The notes under the pieces are model-generated. The model searched no databases. It was not told the DNA's origin and saw only the letters and a program-made list of their open reading frames with translations. Made by a program: the position numbers and the translations under genes. Positions 9,643-19,633 of a stretch of DNA of 55,352 bases are shown piece by piece. Every line of letters starts with the position of its first letter. Position 1 is the first letter of the stretch. The DNA comes from Paracoccaceae bacterium (GTDB lineage: Bacteria; Pseudomonadota; Alphaproteobacteria; Rhodobacterales; Rhodobacteraceae): positions 1 to 55,352 of the forward strand of contig CACDPP010000011.1 in the NCBI GenBank assembly GCA_902554705.1. The letters are read 5' to 3'.

Positions 9643-10371
9643 TTACGCAATGTCTTTTTTCCAAGAAATTTCAGCTGTTCCGTCGGAATGTCCGACTATA
9701 ACTGCACTACAGACGTCGATAAATAGACCGTTTTCAACAACACCAGGAATAATATTGAGGTCGCCGCAAAGTCCTCTCGGGTCCTCAATTTCATTTAATT
9801 TTAAATCAAAAATATAATTCCCCTCATCCGTAATGAAAGGTTTTTTATCCTTCATGCGCATTTTTACATCAAAATCTTTGAATTTTCTCGCAATGAGCAG
9901 TTCTTCTATTTTAATTTGTGATGATGCGCTGCCAAATTTGAGAACTTCAACAGGAAGTGGAAACCTTCCAAGTTTCTCAACCTTTTTACTCTCATCAGCG
10001 ATTACAACCATAAGGTCAGATCCAAAAGCTACGATCTTTTCTTGAAGGTGTGCTCCCCCACCTCCTTTAATTAAATTCATTGATTGGTCAAATTCATCTG
10101 CTCCATCAATTGTTATGTCGAGCTTACCAGCATCATCCATTGAAATAAGCCGTATACCCTCAGCATGTGCTTGATCTCTCGTTCTCGTAGAAGTCGGAAC
10201 CCCAACGAATTTTAAATCTTCATCTCGCACTCGTTTTGCTAAGTGATGGACCAGCCAATATGCCGTGCTACCAGTTCCCAAGCCCACTTTCATCCCACTC
10301 TCCACAAGTTTTGAGGCATGCAAAGCACAAGCATATTTACTGCGATCTGATGGGGATAGGTCAGCAATCAT
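9643..10371 (-). CDS. rpiA: Ribose-5-phosphate isomerase A
   Basis: Interconverts ribose-5-phosphate and ribulose-5-phosphate in the pentose phosphate pathway. The 242-aa form chosen starts at the ATG giving MIADLSPSDRSKYACA; a TTG 15 codons upstream (10416) would add an unsupported extension. Conserved segments are GLGTGSTAYWLVHHL (phosphate binding), ITIDGADEFD and IKGGGGAHLQEKIVA (catalytic Asp and Lys). Length is slightly above the usual 220-235. It is the first gene of the minus-strand run ending in degP and is divergent from sdaA. Confidence 0.95.
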   Translation of the reverse strand: MIADLSPSDRSKYACALHASKLVESGMKVGLGTGSTAYWLVHHLAKRVRDEDLKFVGVPTSTRTRDQAHAEGIRLISMDDAGKLDITIDGADEFDQSMNLIKGGGGAHLQEKIVAFGSDLMVVIADESKKVEKLGRFPLPVEVLKFGSASSQIKIEELLIARKFKDFDVKMRMKDKKPFITDEGNYIFDLKLNEIEDPRGLCGDLNIIPGVVENGLFIDVCSAVIVGHSDGTAEISWKKDIA

Positions 10372-10542
10372 TGTTACGATTCCAAATCTTTGAGATGTTA
10401 TAGGCAAAACAAGCAAAAGTTGCGAGAGTGATTTGCATTTTTCTGATACACAGTCCCTTTTAGACGGCTATCGTCGCATTTGCTCAATTATAGTAATTAG
10501 TTCCATTTACAAACCTGATACGACAGTTTTACGGTATATGTG

Positions 10543-11916
10543 ATGTTTTTATCAGTCTTCGATATGTTTAAAATTGGTATAGGCCCGTCCTCAAGTCATA
10601 CAATGGGGCCAATGGTTGCCGCAAAACGCTTTTTACAAAATTTGAAAAATTCTCCATTTAATTTTTCAGGAATTCGTGTGACATTATATGGTTCGCTGGC
10701 ATTTACCGGAAAAGGTCATTCTACAGATCGTGCAGTCATTCTAGGGTTGGCAGGCTGTTCACCAGAAAATTATGACCACAATACCAGTGAACAAATCCTT
10801 CAAGAAATTTCAGACGAAAAATTTATCAAATCCAATGATTTAGGAAAGTTATCTTTTAGCCCACAAACAGACTTAAAATTTGATTATGGTCCACCTCTAG
10901 ATGGTCACCCTAATGGATTAATTTTTATGGGCCTAGATGATAGAGGAGATATTTTATTCCAAGAAACTTACTATTCTATTGGGGGAGGCTTTGTTTTAAC
11001 CGCGGATGAGCTTTCGCATGGGAAAGATAAAGATCAAGGATCTAAAGTACCATTCCCTTTCAGCTCTGCAGAAGAAATGCTTAGCATGTCAAAAAGATTT
11101 AATAGATCTATTGCTCAGATGAAAAAAGAAAATGAACTTTCAAGAATTAGCAAAAATGAACTAGAAAATGGCATAAAACATATCTGGGAGTCGATGGATA
11201 AGTGTATTGAACGTGGCCTCAGTCAGTCTGGATTTCTTCCAGGAGGCCTCAACGTAAAACGCAGAGCTAAAGGTATATATGATGCTTTACTAGCCGAACG
11301 TGGACTAAATTTAACACCGCCTCATACTATCAATGATTGGATGAGCGTTTATGCAATGGCTGTTAACGAGGAAAATGCATTCGGCGGTCAAATTGTTACA
11401 GCTCCTACGAATGGTGCTGCTGGAGTAGTTCCGGCTGTTTTAAAATATTACCTAAAACATGTTCCCAATGCATCAGAAAATAAAATTGAAGATTTTCTTT
11501 TGACTGCAGCAGCCATTGGAGGTCTCATAAAATTTAATGCATCAATAAGTGGCGCTGAAGCAGGATGTCAAGCCGAAGTGGGCAGCGCAAGCGCCATGGC
11601 AGCTGCCGGTCTTTGCGCAGTCCTCGGTGGTACTTCTGAACAGATAGAAAATGCTGCAGAAATAGCACTTGAACATCATTTAGGTATGACATGTGATCCA
11701 GTTGCTGGGTTGGTGCAAGTTCCGTGCATTGAACGCAATGGCCTTGGCGCTATCAAAGCTGTTTCAGCTGCTTCTTTATCTCTTAGGGGAGATGGAACTC
11801 ACTTAGTGCCACTAGATGCCTGTGTCGAGACTATGCGTCAAACAGGTGAAGACATGATAAATAAGTATAAGGAAACATCCCTAGGGGGTCTGGCAGTGAA
11901 CATTCCAAATTGCTGA
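10543..11916 (+). CDS. sdaA: L-serine ammonia-lyase (iron-sulfur type)
   Basis: Deaminates L-serine to pyruvate with a 4Fe-4S cluster. The 457-aa single-chain form has the beta domain first (FDMFKIGIGPSSSHTMGPM, which binds substrate) and the alpha domain afterwards, with APTNGAAGVVPAV and cysteines in AGCQAEVGSASAMA, MTCDPVAG and VQVPCIERN that ligate the cluster. The ATG chosen lies one codon after an in-frame GTG. The gene is monocistronic, divergent from rpiA and convergent with thiamine diphosphokinase. It supplies pyruvate and ammonium from serine, consistent with an amino-acid-using marine heterotroph. Confidence 0.96.
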   Translation: MFLSVFDMFKIGIGPSSSHTMGPMVAAKRFLQNLKNSPFNFSGIRVTLYGSLAFTGKGHSTDRAVILGLAGCSPENYDHNTSEQILQEISDEKFIKSNDLGKLSFSPQTDLKFDYGPPLDGHPNGLIFMGLDDRGDILFQETYYSIGGGFVLTADELSHGKDKDQGSKVPFPFSSAEEMLSMSKRFNRSIAQMKKENELSRISKNELENGIKHIWESMDKCIERGLSQSGFLPGGLNVKRRAKGIYDALLAERGLNLTPPHTINDWMSVYAMAVNEENAFGGQIVTAPTNGAAGVVPAVLKYYLKHVPNASENKIEDFLLTAAAIGGLIKFNASISGAEAGCQAEVGSASAMAAAGLCAVLGGTSEQIENAAEIALEHHLGMTCDPVAGLVQVPCIERNGLGAIKAVSAASLSLRGDGTHLVPLDACVETMRQTGEDMINKYKETSLGGLAVNIPNC

Positions 11917-11946
11917 AATGAATAATGTCAGGAGAATTTTAAGTTT

Positions 11947-12618
11947 TTAAGTTCGCCAAGAAGGCGAGTGCTGTAATTGCAAAACAGCATCGTTTAATAG
12001 TGACTTTGGTAAAATAAGAAGCAATTTAGGCTCATCGGGAACCAATTTTATAATTTTACCAACTGCTTGGTTTGAGGTTCCAATTTTGTCTGTTGGTTTC
12101 ATGGTTAAACCTTCTGTCGACCATTTCAAACCATCTGATTGAACTTTTACTGAACCTAAAGGATAGAGAGAAACTCGCATTCCATCAAAAGAAGATAGCG
12201 AAAAACTTGGTGGAACTAAAAAGACGATGTCTTTTTCACCTATAAGAATTATTTTTTTATGCGAAAATTTTACAAGAGCAGATAGGGCAGCCAACTCGTG
12301 ATCAATGCGCGATCCTAGAAAGCCGATGCCAATTGTTAAAGGAGACTCCGTGTTTAATAAAACTTTTTCTAAATCAGTAGTGTGTTGATCAGAAATCTTG
12401 ATAAATTTTTGGGTCTCCATATTCTGAATTTTCTGTTCTGATAAACTGTCAAGGTCACCAATTATTAGCTCAGGAAAAATATTGTGATCAGCTAAAAAAT
12501 TTGCTCCACCATCGGCCGCGATAATAGGAATTGCATTATCATAAACATCTTGGAAAAGCTCTTCTGAAAAGTCAGCTCCACCTACAATCAATATTTTATC
12601 TGGGGTAGAATATAACAT
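11947..12618 (-). CDS. thiN: Thiamine diphosphokinase
   Basis: Transfers pyrophosphate from ATP to thiamine, making the coenzyme thiamine diphosphate. The 223-aa product has the family motifs ADGGANFL (about 35-42) and IGDLDSLS (about 52-59), plus a QHTTDLEKVL-like segment (about 78-87) of the catalytic site. The C-terminal half is less conserved. It implies use of salvaged thiamine; no thiamine biosynthesis gene is in the window. A small inverted repeat (TCGCC/GGCGA) spans its last codons. Confidence 0.9.
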   Translation of the reverse strand: MLYSTPDKILIVGGADFSEELFQDVYDNAIPIIAADGGANFLADHNIFPELIIGDLDSLSEQKIQNMETQKFIKISDQHTTDLEKVLLNTESPLTIGIGFLGSRIDHELAALSALVKFSHKKIILIGEKDIVFLVPPSFSLSSFDGMRVSLYPLGSVKVQSDGLKWSTEGLTMKPTDKIGTSNQAVGKIIKLVPDEPKLLLILPKSLLNDAVLQLQHSPSWRT

Positions 12619-12666
12619 TTTTAATTCCAGCTTACTCTAAACCCTAAAATCAATGTTAATTAACAG

Positions 12667-14799
12667 TTATTTTTTTGATGCCGCTTTTATTAAATCCAAA
12701 ATTTCCTGAGCAGCATGAGGAATATTTGTTCCAGGTCCAAAAATGGCCTTCACGCCTGCGTCTTTTAGAAACACATAATCTTGCTGAGGAATAACTCCCC
12801 CACAGATAACAAGGATATCTTCCGCTTCTCTGGATTTTAGAATTTCAATTAACTTTGGGGCCAGTGTCTTGTGACCCGCAGCTTGTGATGAAATGCCAAT
12901 TACATGAACGTCATTATCGATCGCATCTTGTGCTGCTTCCTCGGGAGTTTGGAAGAGCGGTCCCACGTCAACGTCAAAACCAATATCAGCAAATGCAGTT
13001 GCAATAACTTTGGCACCTCGATCATGTCCATCTTGACCCATTTTTACAACCAACATTCGGGGTCGGCGCCCCTCCTCTTTTGCAAATTTTTCAACTGATT
13101 TCTGAATGGCAATGAAATCTTTATCACCTTCATAGGCAGCTCCATAAATTCCAGCCAATGTTTTCACCTCTGCACTGTGACGCCCAAATATTTTTTCCAT
13201 CGCTGTAGAGATTTCCCCAACCGTGGCCCTGCAGCGAGCGGCATCAACTGCCGCCTCCAATAAGTTTCCACCATGTTCAGCTCGCCTAGTAATCTCTTCA
13301 AGTGCAGCTAAACAGGCTCCTTCATCTCTATTTTTCCTGATAACGCCCAAACGATTAATTTGAGCTTCTCTAACAGCTAAATTATCAACATCTAGAATTT
13401 CAATTTCTTCTTCTTGACTTAATCGATATTTATTTGTGCCAACAATGACCTGTTCGCCTCTATCAATCTCCGCCTGCCTTTGCGCAGCCGTTTCTTCTAT
13501 GCGCAACTTTGGCATACCACTAGCAACAGCTTTAGTCATTCCCCCCATCTGGTCCACTTCTTCGATTAATTCCCAAGCAGCATCTGCCAAATCGGCGGTA
13601 AGCTTTTCAACATAGTAAGATCCAGCAAGAGGATCCACAACGTTTGTTATACCTGTTTCTTCTTGTAAAATTAATTGTGTATTTCTTGCTATTCTCGCTG
13701 AGAATTCTGTCGGTAACGCAATCGCTTCGTCTAAAGCATTAGTGTGAAGAGACTGAGTTCCTCCTAGAACTGCTGACATTGCTTCATATGCTGTCCTTAC
13801 TACGTTATTAAATGGATCTTGCTCCTGAAGAGAAACACCAGATGTTTGACAGTGGGTTCTAAGCATTTTCGAACGAGGGTTTTTTGCTCCCAAATCATCC
13901 ATAATTCGGTGCCATAAAAGACGAGCTGCCCGTAATTTAGCCGCCTCCATGAAAAAATTCATCCCGATAGCGAAGAAGAAAGATAGACGGCCGGCAAATT
14001 TATCTACATCCATTCCTCTATCAATTGCCGTTTTAACATATTCCTTACCATCGGCCAGCGTGTAAGCAAGCTCTTGAACTAAATTGGCTCCTGCCTCTTG
14101 CATATGGTAACCAGAAATCGAAATTGAGTTAAATTTAGGCATTTCATCCGAAGTGTACTCGATAATATCTGCTACCAGTCTCATGGACGGTTCAGGTGGA
14201 TAGATATAGGTGTTTCTAACCATAAACTCTTTTAAAATATCATTCTGAATTGTTCCCGAAAGTAAAGACTTATCATGGCCTTGTTCCTCACCAGTGACTA
14301 TAAAGTTGGCAAGCACAGGGATAACGGCACCATTCATCGTCATAGAGACAGATACCTTATCCAAAGGTATACCATCAAAAAGTATTTTCATATCCTCAAC
14401 GCTATCTATAGCTACGCCTGCCTTACCAACATCGCCCAAAACTCTGGGGTGATCACTGTCGTAGCCACGATGAGTAGCGAGATCAAATGCTACTGAAACA
14501 CCTTGTTGCCCAGCATCTAGTGCTTTTCGGTAAAATTTGTTTGACTCCTCAGCAGTCGAAAAACCTGCATATTGCCTGACCGTCCATGGTCGACCAGCAT
14601 ACATTGTTGCCTTCACTCCACGAGTAAACGGCTCCTCGCCTGGTAGAGAACCCAGATGTCCCAGATTGTTCAGATCTTCTTTTGTGTACAAAGGGTTAAT
14701 GTTTATGCCCTCTAATGTTTTCCAAGTTAAATCTGCAGCAGATTTGTCTCGCAATTCTTTGTTAGCAAGTTCACTCCATTTTGATTTATCTTGTGTCAT
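12667..14799 (-). CDS. scpA: Methylmalonyl-CoA mutase (adenosylcobalamin-dependent)
   Basis: Isomerises (R)-methylmalonyl-CoA to succinyl-CoA, the last step of propionyl-CoA assimilation. The 710-aa single-chain homodimeric form has the substrate-binding TIM barrel (about 40-430, with [38 protein letters not shown] and [12 protein letters not shown]) and a C-terminal B12-binding Rossmann domain with DGHDRG near 590-595 (axial histidine about 592) and [10 protein letters not shown]. Length is typical. It sits by pccA and pccB as in Rhodobacterales, although a divergent DUF4174 gene separates it from pccA. It makes the organism dependent on cobalamin, made or imported. Confidence 0.97.
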   Translation of the reverse strand: MTQDKSKWSELANKELRDKSAADLTWKTLEGININPLYTKEDLNNLGHLGSLPGEEPFTRGVKATMYAGRPWTVRQYAGFSTAEESNKFYRKALDAGQQGVSVAFDLATHRGYDSDHPRVLGDVGKAGVAIDSVEDMKILFDGIPLDKVSVSMTMNGAVIPVLANFIVTGEEQGHDKSLLSGTIQNDILKEFMVRNTYIYPPEPSMRLVADIIEYTSDEMPKFNSISISGYHMQEAGANLVQELAYTLADGKEYVKTAIDRGMDVDKFAGRLSFFFAIGMNFFMEAAKLRAARLLWHRIMDDLGAKNPRSKMLRTHCQTSGVSLQEQDPFNNVVRTAYEAMSAVLGGTQSLHTNALDEAIALPTEFSARIARNTQLILQEETGITNVVDPLAGSYYVEKLTADLADAAWELIEEVDQMGGMTKAVASGMPKLRIEETAAQRQAEIDRGEQVIVGTNKYRLSQEEEIEILDVDNLAVREAQINRLGVIRKNRDEGACLAALEEITRRAEHGGNLLEAAVDAARCRATVGEISTAMEKIFGRHSAEVKTLAGIYGAAYEGDKDFIAIQKSVEKFAKEEGRRPRMLVVKMGQDGHDRGAKVIATAFADIGFDVDVGPLFQTPEEAAQDAIDNDVHVIGISSQAAGHKTLAPKLIEILKSREAEDILVICGGVIPQQDYVFLKDAGVKAIFGPGTNIPHAAQEILDLIKAASKK

Positions 14800-14927
14800 C
14801 TCAATTTCCTAAAAACAGCAATCATAATCATCCCTTGATCACTATATAATTTTTTTTATTCTTTTTCGATATTAACTGTTCGTCTAAAGTATTTAATGCC
14901 CTATGTAACCCAAGAGAGGAGTTCTTA

Positions 14928-15419
14928 ATGGCAACCCAAAGGCAATATGTAAATATGCTGGGTAGATTTATTATTATAACAGTAATTCTGTTAGCTATTT
15001 CTGCGCACAAAGCCCAAGCATCAGAGAACTACTTTTTAAAAGTTGAAAAAAATACAAACTTAGAAAACTTTGAGTGGACCCAACGACCTATCGTCATATT
15101 TGCCAACTCAGACAAGGACCCCAACTTTATAAGTCAGATGGAGTTCTTATCAGAGGACTTTAATGCATTAAAGGAGCGAGATATAATTGTTTTAGTTGAT
15201 ACTAAACCTAGCAATTCTTCATTTCTCCGAAAAAGATTAAGACCACATGGGTTCGCCTTCATTTTGATAGGAAAAGACGGGCAGGTAAAATTGCGCAAAC
15301 CTTCCCCTTGGAATATTAGAGAAATTGCCCGTGTCATTGATAAAATGCCAATAAGGCAACAGGAAATTGCTCAAAAAAAAACAAGAGAAAAAGTGATTTA
15401 CAAGCTTACTTCAAGTTAA
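14928..15419 (+). CDS. Exported DUF4174 domain protein
   Basis: A 163-aa protein with an N-terminal hydrophobic signal segment (about 12-30, ending AHKAQA|SE), so probably periplasmic or anchored. The mature part matches my memory of DUF4174: FEWTQRPIVIFANSDKDP, a RDIIVLVD strand, FAFILIGKDGQVKLRKP and IARVIDKMPIRQQE, resembling a thioredoxin-like fold without a CxxC pair. The ATG has a good AGAGGAG site. It is embedded, in opposite direction, between mcm and pccA. This neighbourhood recurs in Rhodobacterales; the role is unknown. Confidence 0.78.
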   Translation: MATQRQYVNMLGRFIIITVILLAISAHKAQASENYFLKVEKNTNLENFEWTQRPIVIFANSDKDPNFISQMEFLSEDFNALKERDIIVLVDTKPSNSSFLRKRLRPHGFAFILIGKDGQVKLRKPSPWNIREIARVIDKMPIRQQEIAQKKTREKVIYKLTSS

Positions 15420-15475
15420 GTCTTTTCAATAATGCTGTGAACGTCCTCAACTCTAAATTTTTTCGGATCATTTTA

Positions 15476-17476
15476 TTACTCAAATTCCATGATGGTTTCA
15501 TCCACAGCTAAACTATCACCAGCTTTTACATTTATTTTTTTTACGCGAGTTCGGCGCTCTGCTCTGAGAATATTTTCCATTTTCATTGCCTCCACGGTGC
15601 ATAACGCCTGGCCTTCCTGAATTTCCTCCCCAACCTTTACATCAATTTTAACTATCAGGCCCGGCATAGGACACATTAATATTTTTGACGTATCAGGTAG
15701 ATCTTTTTCTATCATGTGTTGGGCCAAATCTGATTGAAGTTTACTTCTAATAATCACCATCAGATCAGCACCACGATTTCGAATGCGAAAACCACCCGTT
15801 ATTTTTCCCACTTTCATCGTCAATCTTGTATCGTCAACGAGCATGTTTGCCAGCTGATCGCCCGGTGTCCAACTACCTTCAACGCGAATTTTTGATCCGC
15901 CTTTAAATTGAACAGTTGAGCCCAATTGATCGGCGACAATGTCTAATTCATATTTTTTATCTTGAAGCGTTACAATCCACTTATCGCCAACGCGTCGTTC
16001 ATGATTATCCATCCGGCCAGATATTTTTGTCCGCCTAATTTCTGCTACTCGATTCATAGCAGCGCACGCGGCAGCAATCCGCATTAATTCATCTTCTGGT
16101 AGTTCAACACCATTGAAACCTTCAGGGTATTCTTCCTCTATAAAAGCGGTTGTAATATCTCCCTTTACAAACCTGGGATGATCCATAACTGCGCTTAGGA
16201 AGGGCAAGTTATGCCCTATACCTTCAACTTCAAAGCCATCCAAAGCCTCTCGCATGTGGGCTATAGCTTCTGAGCGTGTAGGAGCCCAAGTACATAATTT
16301 CGCAATCATAGGATCATAATACAAGCTTATTTCACCACCCTCAAACACACCTGTATCATTTCGAACAATGTGCCCAGAGTTCTCAAATTCATCAGGAGGA
16401 CGATAACGCGTTAGTCTTCCAATAGACGGAAGGAAATTTCTGTAAGGATCTTCAGCATACAATCGATTTTCAATTGCCCATCCATTTATAGATATATCGC
16501 TCTGCAGAAATTTTAACTGCTCTTTATTGGCTACCTGTATCATTTGTTCCACTAAGTCGATCCCAGTTATTAATTCTGTTACAGGGTGCTCAACTTGTAG
16601 ACGGGTATTCATCTCCAGAAAGTAAAAGTTCTTTTCACTATCAACGATAAATTCAACTGTTCCAGCACTTTCATAGCCCACAGCCTTAGCTAAAGCACAA
16701 GCCTGTTCTCCCATCTTTTGGCGAGTTGCCTTATCCAAAAATGGGCTAGGGGCTTCTTCTACAACTTTTTGGTTTCTTCTTTGAATAGAACATTCTCTTT
16801 CGTTTAAATAAACACAGTTACCATGCGCATCTGCGAGAACCTGGATTTCAATATGTCTGGGTTGAGTGATAAATTTTTCTATGAAAATTCTATCATCGCC
16901 AAAACTATTGGAGGCTTCATTTTTAGATGATTGAAAACCTTCTTTTGCATCTTGGTCATTCCAAGCAATACGCATTCCTTTACCACCGCCTCCAGCAGAC
17001 GCCTTTATTATGACCGGGTAACCAATTTTTTTCGAAATCTTGACTGCCTCTTCAGCAGAATTAATTAGCCCCATGTATCCGGGGACCGTTGAGACACCTG
17101 CATCTTGCGCAATTTTCTTTGACGTAATTTTATCACCCATACTTTCAATTGCGCCCTGTGGAGGTCCTATAAAAGCGATTTTTGCCTTTGAAAGTGCCTT
17201 AGCAAACTTACTGTTTTCTGAAAGAAAACCGTAGCCTGGATGGACAGCCTCAGCGCCTGATGCTTTGGCCGCCGAAACAACTTTTTCTATATCAATATAT
17301 GACTGATTTGCGGGCGAAGCTCCAATATGAATTGCTTCATCTGCCATTTGCACGTGCAGCGCATGGCGATCAGCATCTGAAAAAACTGCAACAGTTTTAA
17401 TACCCATTTTATTTGCAGTTTTGATAACTCTACAGGCTATTTCTCCACGGTTGGCAACAAGAATTTTATTGAACAT
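15476..17476 (-). CDS. pccA: Propionyl-CoA carboxylase alpha subunit (biotin carboxylase and carrier)
   Basis: Carboxylates its biotin with ATP and bicarbonate and passes CO2 to PccB, converting propionyl-CoA to (S)-methylmalonyl-CoA. The 666-aa protein shows the biotin carboxylase domain (ILVANRGEIACRV at the start, KASAGGGGKGMRIA ATP loop near 160, EMNTRLQVEHPVTE near 290), a BT-type middle domain and a C-terminal biotinyl domain with the AMKM motif at 630-633 (biotinylated Lys632). Length is normal. It follows pccB and a small unknown gene on the same strand (15 bases from the latter). Confidence 0.96.
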   Translation of the reverse strand: MFNKILVANRGEIACRVIKTANKMGIKTVAVFSDADRHALHVQMADEAIHIGASPANQSYIDIEKVVSAAKASGAEAVHPGYGFLSENSKFAKALSKAKIAFIGPPQGAIESMGDKITSKKIAQDAGVSTVPGYMGLINSAEEAVKISKKIGYPVIIKASAGGGGKGMRIAWNDQDAKEGFQSSKNEASNSFGDDRIFIEKFITQPRHIEIQVLADAHGNCVYLNERECSIQRRNQKVVEEAPSPFLDKATRQKMGEQACALAKAVGYESAGTVEFIVDSEKNFYFLEMNTRLQVEHPVTELITGIDLVEQMIQVANKEQLKFLQSDISINGWAIENRLYAEDPYRNFLPSIGRLTRYRPPDEFENSGHIVRNDTGVFEGGEISLYYDPMIAKLCTWAPTRSEAIAHMREALDGFEVEGIGHNLPFLSAVMDHPRFVKGDITTAFIEEEYPEGFNGVELPEDELMRIAAACAAMNRVAEIRRTKISGRMDNHERRVGDKWIVTLQDKKYELDIVADQLGSTVQFKGGSKIRVEGSWTPGDQLANMLVDDTRLTMKVGKITGGFRIRNRGADLMVIIRSKLQSDLAQHMIEKDLPDTSKILMCPMPGLIVKIDVKVGEEIQEGQALCTVEAMKMENILRAERRTRVKKINVKAGDSLAVDETIMEFE

Positions 17477-17491
17477 TATACACCCCTGTGA

Positions 17492-17860
17492 TTATTCCGC
17501 TTCTAACGCTTCGGGAAAGTTAACTTTTATCAGATCAAGATCTAGTATCAATATTGCCTCATAACTTTCAATATCAAAACCATCTGGCTGAAAAGCTTTG
17601 ACTTCTCTTCCAAACAACCAGCTTAATCGACCTGCATCAAGATTTCCTCGTTCAAAAGGTTCGCCACCAAACTGCGTTAGTAAAGCTTGGACAAAAGCGA
17701 TATCTGCTCGCCTATCAGTAGATTTTCTATCTTTGAAGCGTTCTCGGACAACCAAAGCAGTAGCACCCTTTGGATTGGCTCTTCGCAAAGTAAATTGAAA
17801 ATCAGTACCTGCTAACCTACCAGGAAAACCCCTATGTTTAAGCATGTAGGGAAGAGCCAT
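17492..17860 (-). CDS. Uncharacterised protein between pccB and pccA
   Basis: A 122-aa soluble protein I do not recognise as a named family. It is acidic at the C-terminus and basic in the middle, with no signal peptide or membrane helix and no cysteine-rich site. Notable segments are LPYMLKHRGFPGRLAGTDF, ANPKGATALVVRERF and ESYEAILILDLDLI. It lies 88 bases after pccB and 15 before pccA, all in one direction, so it is almost surely co-transcribed with the carboxylase. Small genes are, as I recall, common at this spot in Rhodobacterales. A carboxylase assembly or regulatory role is only a guess. Confidence 0.72.
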   Translation of the reverse strand: MALPYMLKHRGFPGRLAGTDFQFTLRRANPKGATALVVRERFKDRKSTDRRADIAFVQALLTQFGGEPFERGNLDAGRLSWLFGREVKAFQPDGFDIESYEAILILDLDLIKVNFPEALEAE

Positions 17861-17948
17861 TATTTTTTCTCCAAAAATAACTAAAAAGCATTTAGTTAAA
17901 AGAAATGCTTCTTATCCACACCAAGACAAACTAAATATTTTGTAGTTA

Positions 17949-19481
17949 TCAGAGGGGGATATTGTCATGTTTTTTCCACGGATTTTCTAGCCGTTTACCG
18001 CGAAGAGCCGCAAATGCTCTTGATATCCGTTTTCTTGTACTCCTAGGCTGTATAACTTCGTCGATAAAGCCACGCTCCGCCGCCACAAATGGGTTGGCAA
18101 AACGTTTTTCGTAATCAGCAGTATGCTGTGCAATTTTTTGTTTATTTCCGAGATCGTTTCTGTGGATGATCTCGGTAGCCCCCTTTGCTCCCATAACTGC
18201 AATTTCAGCAGTGGGCCATGCATAGTTAAAATCACCCCTCAAATGTTTGGATGACATAACATCATACGCACCACCATACGCTTTCCTAGTTATTACTGTA
18301 ACTTTAGGCACTGTTGCCTCACCGTAAGCAAATAAAAGTTTAGCGCCATGCTTAATAACGCCACCATATTCCTGAGATGTCCCAGGCAAGAACCCTGGCA
18401 CATCAACCAATGTCAAAATGGGAATTTCAAAGGCATCACAAAATCTTACAAAACGAGCTGCTTTTCTTGAACTGTCAATATCGAGACAACCAGCAAGCAC
18501 CATCGGTTGATTAGCAATGACACCAACTGTCTGACCTTCGAGACGAATGAAACCAATTATTATGTTTTTCGCAAAATCTTTCTGTATTTCGTAAAAATCG
18601 CTTTCATCCGCCACCTTAACTATCAATTCTTTCATATCATACGGAGTGTTTGGATTTTCAGGTATTAGCGTATCAAGTGATAGTTCTACTCGACCTGGGT
18701 CATCAAAAAAAGGTCGTACGGGAGCTTTTTCACGATTATTTAATGGTAAGAAGTCCATTAAGCGCCTTATTTCGGCCAGTGCTTCGACATCATTCTCAAA
18801 AGCTCCATCAGCTACAGAGGATTTTTTTGTGTGTGTGGACGCTCCACCTAACTCCTCAGCTGTTACAACTTCATTGGTCACCGTTTTAACCACATCGGGA
18901 CCAGTGACAAACATGTAGGAACTATCCTTTACCATAAATATAAAATCTGTCATTGCCGGTGAATAGACAGCACCACCAGCGCATGGACCCATTATTACTG
19001 AAATTTGCGGAACTACTCCCGATGCCATTACGTTACGCTGAAAAACTTCAGCATAACCAGCAAGAGATGCTACACCTTCTTGAATACGGGCCCCTCCCGA
19101 GTCATTAATACCGATTACAGGCGCCCCATTTTGCATGGCCATGTCCATAATTTTGCATATTTTCCGAGCATGTGTTTCAGATAACGACCCACCAAAGACT
19201 GTAAAGTCCTGCGAAAATACATATATCATGCGGCCATTAATTGTTCCCCATCCGGTAACGACTCCATCACCAGCCGGCCTTTGGTCAGCCATTCCAAAGT
19301 CTTCACAACGGTGGACCACGAACATATCAAATTCTTCAAAGGATCCCTCATCTAATAAAATTTCGACGCGTTCCCTCGCTGTCAATTTACCTTTTGCGTG
19401 TTGCGCATCAATACGTTTCTCGCCGCCGCCTAATCGGGCTTCGGCTCTTCTATTTTCAAGTTCGGTTAAAATATCGTTCAT
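17949..19481 (-). CDS. pccB: Propionyl-CoA carboxylase beta subunit (carboxyltransferase)
   Basis: Transfers CO2 from biotin on PccA to propionyl-CoA. The 510-aa protein has the N- and C-terminal crotonase-like carboxyltransferase halves: [31 protein letters not shown] (first oxyanion hole, about 125-145) and [17 protein letters not shown] with [10 protein letters not shown] (second, about 365-415). Length agrees with the family. It is the first gene of the pccB-122aa-pccA unit. Upstream lies a sequence resembling the reported PccR-type operator (see separate entry). Confidence 0.96.
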   Translation of the reverse strand: MNDILTELENRRAEARLGGGEKRIDAQHAKGKLTARERVEILLDEGSFEEFDMFVVHRCEDFGMADQRPAGDGVVTGWGTINGRMIYVFSQDFTVFGGSLSETHARKICKIMDMAMQNGAPVIGINDSGGARIQEGVASLAGYAEVFQRNVMASGVVPQISVIMGPCAGGAVYSPAMTDFIFMVKDSSYMFVTGPDVVKTVTNEVVTAEELGGASTHTKKSSVADGAFENDVEALAEIRRLMDFLPLNNREKAPVRPFFDDPGRVELSLDTLIPENPNTPYDMKELIVKVADESDFYEIQKDFAKNIIIGFIRLEGQTVGVIANQPMVLAGCLDIDSSRKAARFVRFCDAFEIPILTLVDVPGFLPGTSQEYGGVIKHGAKLLFAYGEATVPKVTVITRKAYGGAYDVMSSKHLRGDFNYAWPTAEIAVMGAKGATEIIHRNDLGNKQKIAQHTADYEKRFANPFVAAERGFIDEVIQPRSTRKRISRAFAALRGKRLENPWKKHDNIPL

Positions 19482-19541
19482 TATTTTCCTCGCACGCGTA
19501 CACGCGACTAACTTAGCAACAAAATTAATAATTGGCTATTA

Positions 19542-19561
19542 ATTGCAAAATGGAATTGAAA
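19542..19561. promoter_or_regulatory. Possible PccR-like operator upstream of pccB
   Basis: ATTGCAAA, four bases, then AATTGAAA lies 61 bases upstream of pccB. As I recall, the propionate regulator PccR of Rhodobacter binds TTTGCAAA-N4-TTTGCAAA; the left half fits 7 of 8, the right only about 4 of 8. The spacing is right, but AT-rich DNA makes chance matches likely, and pccR itself is not in the window. Confidence 0.25.
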
Positions 19562-19633
19562 AAAGATTAAAATTTTATACCACACATGAATTTATTTTCT
19601 GGACACTGCTAATTAAACGCCTAACCTCCAAAT

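Noticed and set aside
11940-11970. Terminator between sdaA and thiamine diphosphokinase
   Set aside because: TCGCC/GGCGA forms a 5-bp stem over the end of the minus-strand gene but no T-run follows on either strand.
19135-19542. 135-codon plus-strand frame opposite pccB
   Set aside because: It is antisense to a well-conserved enzyme and its product matches no family; it is a shadow frame, like the other antisense frames across long genes.
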